From contig NC_084803.1 in assembly GCF_963583255.1 (NCBI RefSeq), positions 13,252,478-13,316,477 on the forward strand: a stretch of 64,000 nucleotides of DNA, written 5' to 3'. The position numbers and the translations under genes were made by a program. The notes beneath the pieces were generated by a model. The model was not told the DNA's origin. It made no database searches and saw only the letters and a list, made by a program, of their open reading frames with translations. Shown piece by piece: positions 59,431 to 64,000 of this stretch; the first letter of the stretch is position 1, and each line of letters begins with the position of its first letter. Source of the DNA: Pyrus communis (Eukaryota > Streptophyta > Magnoliopsida > Rosales > Rosaceae).

Positions 59431-60220
59431 CTAATGACCTGGTTCTTCTCTTTCCTGCTTTTCAACTCGTTACATTTTTCGAAGGTGTTAACTTTAGAGC
59501 GATTATCATCAAATAACAATTTGATCTTAGCAATACCGCATGAAATTCATCCTGTATAATTGCGGAATAACCTCACTTGACCCTCTTTTTATGTGGCTCT
59601 GACAAATATTTTGTATTTTAATCCTGATTTAAATCAAATTTATGTTCCCCCTTTGATTTTGTTTCTCCTGTTTCCATATTAGTTACATAACTTACATGCT
59701 ATAATTCTTTTTTAAATATAGTTTACTACTTTTTGTGGAGTGAATTGGAATATGGTTACTATGGTTGTGTGAATTTGCCGGTTTTAGAAGACCTTAAATT
59801 CTCTAGGAACTTTTAGCAGAGGCTTATTGCACCGTCAGTAAAAAAGAAAGTTCGCGACACTTGCCAATCATTAGCGACGGAGAGTTTGCTATATGCGGGT
59901 TTACAAAATACACACCAAAAGTGGTCAATAAAAGTCTAAAACCACCGCAAAGTTTGTCTGTCCCCAATAATTTATTCTTGCTAACCACGCCCTATAGGAA
60001 TCATCGAATCAATATCAATAAGTCTTGTTTGAAGAGGCTCGTATACGGAACGTCTCAAAATAATACCAAGAGCGGGAGACTCAATTAATCGAGATTCAAA
60101 AGATGAAAAGAAATTCTATTAGATCCTATATAATACTTTGTACTACTTTTTTTTGTTTTTCTAATTGACATAGACCCAAGTCATATATTAAAATAAAATG
60201 AGGATGATGCGTCGTGAATG

Positions 60221-60293
60221 GTCGAGATAGCTCAGTTGGTAGAGCAGAGGATTGAAAATCCTCATCTCACTAGTTCAGATTTGATTCTTAGCA
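60221..60293 (+). pseudogene. Relic chloroplast tRNA-Phe (GAA)
   Basis: 73 bases with A box TAGCTCAGTTGGTAGAGCAG, anticodon loop ATTGAAAAT (anticodon GAA) and T arm TAGTTCAGATTTGATTC. The acceptor stem has a C-A mismatch and a G-T pair, and the T arm differs from the plastid gene. It is part of the integrated plastid mosaic and is unlikely to work. Confidence 0.85.
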
Positions 60294-60499
60294 CATGAGT
60301 AATTTGTATGAGTGTATATTCTAAAAATTAATTGATATGGGTTGATATACATATTCATTAATAGTATAAATCATGATACATATTTATCCATCTAAATGTC
60401 GGCGATATATCCTTTTATATATCATATGTATATAAAGTATACAAAAGAATTCCATTTTGTTTCCTCTTGTTTTTTTTATTTATCCATATTGTGTCTCCT

Positions 60500-60795
60500 C
60501 TTGTTCAAACAATACTATGTTATTTCCGATGCTTGTATTAGTTTTATTTACGTTGTTCGTTGGAATCGTAGGAATTCCTTTCTTCAATCATGAAGGAATA
60601 GATTTTGATATATTATCCAAATTGTTAAGTTCATCCATAAATCTTTTACATCAAAATAAAAAGAATTTGGTGGACTTGTATGAATTTATCACAAATACAA
60701 TTTCTTCAGTTAGTATAGCTTCTTTCGGAATCCTCATATCGTCTTTTTTATATAAGCCTGCTTTATCTTTACAAAATTTGAATTTATTTATATAT
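60500..60795 (+). pseudogene. ndhF fragment (plastid NADH dehydrogenase subunit 5-like), nuclear copy
   Basis: About 98 codons in one open frame, homologous to the middle-to-C-terminal part of ndhF (membrane segment [19 protein letters not shown], then [30 protein letters not shown]). It enters from unrelated sequence and runs out into [12 protein letters not shown]. The frame is still open, but it lacks the N-terminal antiporter-like core and cannot act in the NDH complex. Confidence 0.88.
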
Positions 60796-61050
60796 TATAG
60801 CGGAGTGTTCTCCCTATATGGAGTAACTTGAAATCTTTGCTGTCATCCACAATAAGCTTTGCACCAATACAATCTAAGAACAGAGTAGATATTCTGGAGT
60901 CAAGAAGCCACAAAAGCAATTAAATTTTGGGAAGGATTTATATATTATTTGAGCGATAGTTTGATTAATTTAATCTAAACTGTTAACACACCCCAACTCG
61001 AAATGTCCGCTAGGACTCCGAATCGAGCTGTGTTGGCTGACATTTGGGAT

Positions 61051-61790
61051 TGTAAGATCCCACATCACCCAGAGGTGAGGATCCTGTAAGCCTTATATGT
61101 ATATTCTCATCTCTACCTAGCACGAGGCCTTTTGGGAGCTCACTGGCTTCGAATTCCATCAGAACTCCGAAGTTAAGCGAGTTCGGGCGAGAGCAATCCT
61201 AAGATGGGTGACCCACTGGGAAGTGTGAGTTCCCAGAAACAAAACCGTGAGGGCGTGGTTGGGGCCCAAAGAGGACAATATCGTGCTACGGTGGAGTTGA
61301 GCCCGGGATGTGGTGAGGGCCTGGGTCGAGATGTGATAATTTGGTATCATAACCAATCCCTGATTGGAATTGTGCGGATAAGGACGTCAGACCCTTAAGG
61401 GGGGGGGTGGATTGTAAGATCCCACATTGCCCAAGGGTGAGGATCATGTAAGCCTTATATATATTCTCATCTCTACCTAGCATGAGGCTTTTTGGGAGCT
61501 CACTGGCTTTGGATTCCATCAGAACTCCGAAGTTAAGCGAGTTCGGGCGAGAGCAATCCTACCTAGCACGAGGCATTTTGGGAGCTCACTGGCTTTGGAT
61601 TCCATCGTAACTCCGAAGTTAAGTGAGTTCGGGCGAGAGCAATCCTAAGATGGGTGACCCATTGGGAAGTTCTCATGTGAGTTCTTAGAAACAAAACCGT
61701 GAGACCGTGGTCGGGGCTCAAAGCGGACAATATCGTGCTACGGTAGAGTCGAGTCTTGGATGTGGTGGGGGCCCGAGCCGGGATGTGACA
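61051..61790 (+). mobile_element. Cassandra TRIM with duplicated 5S block in LTR 2
   Basis: LTR 1 (61051-61338) starts TGTAAGATCCCACATC and ends GATGTGATA. The primer-site region is degraded (TTTGGTATCATAACC), followed by a tract AAGGGGGGGGGTGG. LTR 2 (61414-61790) contains a tandem duplication of about 90 bp covering CTACCTAGCA-GAGGC to GCGAGAGCAATCC (61475-61561 and 61560-61648), so it carries one partial and one complete 5S-like block. It ends GATGTGACA. No matching target duplication is seen. Confidence 0.9.
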
Positions 61791-62127
61791 ATTTTAATAA
61801 GCAAGAGAGACATACTTCGAACCTCTAATTAACTTGGTTATGCCTGTTTTTCATGTCGAAAATTTCCACAAGTCAACAATTTAATTAATTATTAACCTTT
61901 TGAGTCAAACTAGCCCAAGTTACTTGTATCTGCTTTGGTTCCAGTACCTTCAACCATGGGGCTTCTCCTTTGATGCATTCTTGGGAATGATTTTTGAAAT
62001 ATTTTTTAAAGCACAATTTATAAGATTAAATATTAAATCATTTTTAAGTCACAATTCAGAAGATATAATTAGAAACAATTCAGAAGATTAAATTTAAAGC
62101 GTCAGGCCTTCCAAGATTTAATATTAA
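61791..62127. other. Spacer between Cassandra and the short TIR element
   Basis: AT-rich, with a small direct repeat ACAATTCAGAAGAT (near 62050 and 62077). Nothing else is recognised. Confidence 0.4.
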
Positions 62128-62285
62128 GGAATTTTATCGAAAAGCTTCTGGTACGGTTTATTTTAACAAAAAATCATATTTTTACACTAAAAAGTCAATC
62201 TTGGTACTATTCACTTTACCCTTTATTTTGTCCTTATCGTTAAAACTCAAAGTTTTCAAGCTCTTTTCATTAGTTTTCCTTAAAT
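62128..62285 (+). mobile_element. Short TIR element (MITE), copy 3 of 3
   Basis: GGAATTTTATCGAAAAGCTT at the left and CTTTTCATTAGTTTTCC at the right, with the internal words AAAAAGTCAATCTTGGTACTA and CCTTTATTTTGTCC as in 13253-13412. It directly adjoins the large foldback element. Confidence 0.7.
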
Positions 62286-62293
62286 ATTAACTA

Positions 62294-63311
62294 CTTTTTA
62301 GTCAAAATGGTTCCTGAGATTTGCATAACACATCACTTTGGTCCCTGAGATTGAAAATCAATAAAAATGGTCTCTTAGATTGTCCACCATCCATTATTTT
62401 GTTCATTCCGTTAAAAACTTTGTTAAGTGTCCCGAAGCTCTTGGCCGAAAGTTTGGGCAATTTTCAAAGCTTCGTAACTCAATCGTTTCTTAACCAAATT
62501 CAACCCATAATATATCAAAATGAAGATAGAAAAGTGTAGAACAAGATTATACCTATTTGGAAGTTGCCGGAGATGGTTGGAAAATAGCCTGAAAGGTGAC
62601 TGGTCTGCAGGAAAACTAGAAAACTCGTCAGAAACTGAGTAAACTCTAAACGTTCATAACTTCTTCAATACTCAATAAAATCGAGTGATTCAAAAACAAA
62701 AATCATACTTCTCAACGAGACAAAGAGAATGGTACCTTTTTCAGTGGTTAGTTAGCTGTGGTTTGGCCGAAAAATGGCTTGAAAGTGGCTTTCTTGGTCA
62801 CGAGTTAGCCACTTTCGAGCCTTTTTACGGCCAAACCATGGTGAATTAGCGTTGAGAAAGTTACCATTCTTTTTTTCGCGTTGAGAAGTATGATTTTCGT
62901 TTTTGAATCACTTGATTTCATTGCATGTTGAACAAGTTATGAATGTTTTAAGTTTACCCAGTTTCCGGCGAGTTTTTCAGTTTTCTCGCGGACCAGTCAC
63001 GTTTCAGGCTATTTTTCGGCCATCTTTGGCAACCATTGCACTTTCAAATTGGTATAATATTGTTCTATACTTTCCTATCTTTATTTTGATATATTATGAG
63101 TCGAATTTGGTTAAAAAATGATTGAGTTACGAAGCTTTGAAATTGTTCAAACTTCCGGCTAAGAGCTCCTGGACACTTAACGGAGTTTTTAATGGAATGA
63201 CGAAAATAATGGATGGTGGACAATCTCATGGACCATTTCTATTGATTTTCAATCTCAGAGACCGAAATGATGTGTTATGTAAATCTCAGAGACCATTTTG
63301 ACTATAAAGCC
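62294..63311. mobile_element. Foldback element of 1.0 kb with arms of about 500 bp
   Basis: The left arm (62294-62789) is the near-complete inverted copy of the right arm (62808-63311). For example TCAAAATGGTTCCTGAGATT on the left pairs with AATCTCAGAGACCATTTTGA on the right, GGTTTGGCCGAAAAATGGCT with the words around GCCTTTTTACGGCCAAACC, and GAAAGTGGC with GCCACTTTC around an 18-base loop. There is no coding frame. Outer ends match 48067-48420. The superfamily (Mutator-like foldback) is inference; I cannot define a target duplication. Confidence 0.88.
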
Positions 63312-64000
63312 TAAAAAAAATTTGAAAAGAAGATGAAATCTATACTTCACTCCATATGAAGCAGATTTCAAAACATCAATAAATTTCGCTTATTTTGTCT
63401 GTTGCAGAAATTTCGGGACAGGATGTGGATTGTGGTTGACTCGTTTTCTTCTTAGTTTCTTTTTTACATTTTCTTTGAATATCGTTTGCTTTCGTGGAAG
63501 AGATTTGAGTTTTCAGTCTGTTTTGTGAATTCAATTTGCTAATTTCTAGTGCAGTAGAGGTTTGGAAAGTTTGGCAGATCAACTATTTGATTGGCTTCAA
63601 GCTTTCAGCATGGTTATGTTTTCAGTCCTTCTCGGTGACGTATTTGGAGATTGGTTTGAAGTTGTAAGCACGATGTCATTCACCAAGCGCACGTAATCTG
63701 TGATTTTATAGTTGAATTATTTTTGGGTTTTCACCTGTACCATCAGAGGTTTCAACATCAAGGTCCGAATCGGACGCATTTGTCCAGTGCACTCATGCGC
63801 ATAATTTGTTCGACGAAATGTCTAAATGAATTGAGATTCTGCTTTCTTCAATTTTACATTCCGTCTTATTTCAAGATTCTTTTTTTTTTTTTTTTTTATT
63901 GGTACAAATCATGTTATTGAATGTTCTCAAATGCTGAATTTTTAAACATGACGCTTGCTCTCTTGTTTTGGGTTTGTATCTCTTGATGGGGTTTTCTTTC
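63312..64000. other. Right edge, no supportable gene
   Basis: A plus-strand stretch near 63553-63700 (GLESLADQLFDWLQAFSMVM ...) is open and ends at a TAA, and could be an exon fragment, but I see no matching splice partner or family. A T run lies at 63877-63898. Confidence 0.3.

Larger units (their letters stand above)
59960..60800. pseudogene. Nuclear-integrated chloroplast DNA: atpA, trnF region and ndhF pieces
   Basis: Three chloroplast segments that are not adjacent in the plastid genome lie together. On the minus strand 60118-59960 reads [20 protein letters not shown] ... [10 protein letters not shown], the ATP-synthase alpha subunit (atpA), with stops. At 60155-60390 is the trnL-trnF spacer end (GACATAGACCCAAGTC, GGATGATGCGTCG), trnF and its 3' flank. 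At 60500-60795 the plus strand reads [20 protein letters not shown] ... [17 protein letters not shown], an ndhF segment. All differ from functional copies and are relics. Confidence 0.88.

Noticed and set aside
60221..60293. Functional tRNA-Phe gene
   Set aside because: The sequence matches plastid trnF with changes in stem and T arm, and is flanked by other plastid relics.

Overview
This is a nuclear segment of a flowering plant, most likely a pome-fruit Rosaceae (apple or pear). The main reason is a complete 18-exon beta-galactosidase gene whose spliced 731-residue product matches, as I remember it, the fruit beta-galactosidase of apple/pear in length and almost everywhere in sequence. Supporting this are AT-rich intergenic DNA, GT-AG introns, dense microsatellites, Cassandra TRIM elements that carry a 5S-rRNA-like block in their LTRs, and transposon types common in Rosaceae. 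No bacterial, viral or CRISPR-type system is visible.

Protein genes I can support are few. They are: the first coding exon of a small probable membrane protein leaving the left edge (346-451, minus); an LLM-domain B-class GATA transcription factor (5153-6684, minus, 3 exons); the secreted GH35 beta-galactosidase (31087-36018, plus, 18 exons); an intronless PAO5-type polyamine oxidase (43716-45422, minus); and a 213-residue acidic protein of unknown function with an internal repeat (50841-51482, minus). The genes look independently transcribed, and I see no operon-like or clustered pathway.

The rest is largely a mobile-element landscape. Cassandra units occur at 11420-12055 (nested in a Harbinger-like element), 16661-18737 (a tandem and then inverted multi-LTR array), 23417-23859 (exact 5-bp target duplication) and 61051-61790 (with an internal 5S duplication). 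A 5'-LTR/gag/protease/integrase part of a Copia element decays at about 18880-20996. A 2.2-kb solo Gypsy-type LTR with an exact 5-bp target duplication lies at 23898-26099. A 697-bp hAT-type non-autonomous element (27717-28413) has an exact 8-bp duplication. A 196-bp Mutator-like MITE lies at 41750-41945, and two related foldback elements lie at 48067-48420 and 62294-63311, the latter a 1-kb long inverted repeat.

The 52.0-57.8 kb stretch is a plant-mobile-domain (PMD) gene on the minus strand. It is broken by stops, frameshifts and a 1.89-kb PIF/Harbinger-type element that sits at a TAA target site. Ignoring the element and one target copy rejoins the PMD frame exactly. Between 58.98 and 60.8 kb lie a small unidentified gene remnant and a mosaic of nuclear-integrated chloroplast DNA (atpA, trnL-trnF spacer plus trnF, ndhF). 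Most short open frames elsewhere are chance frames inside repeats.
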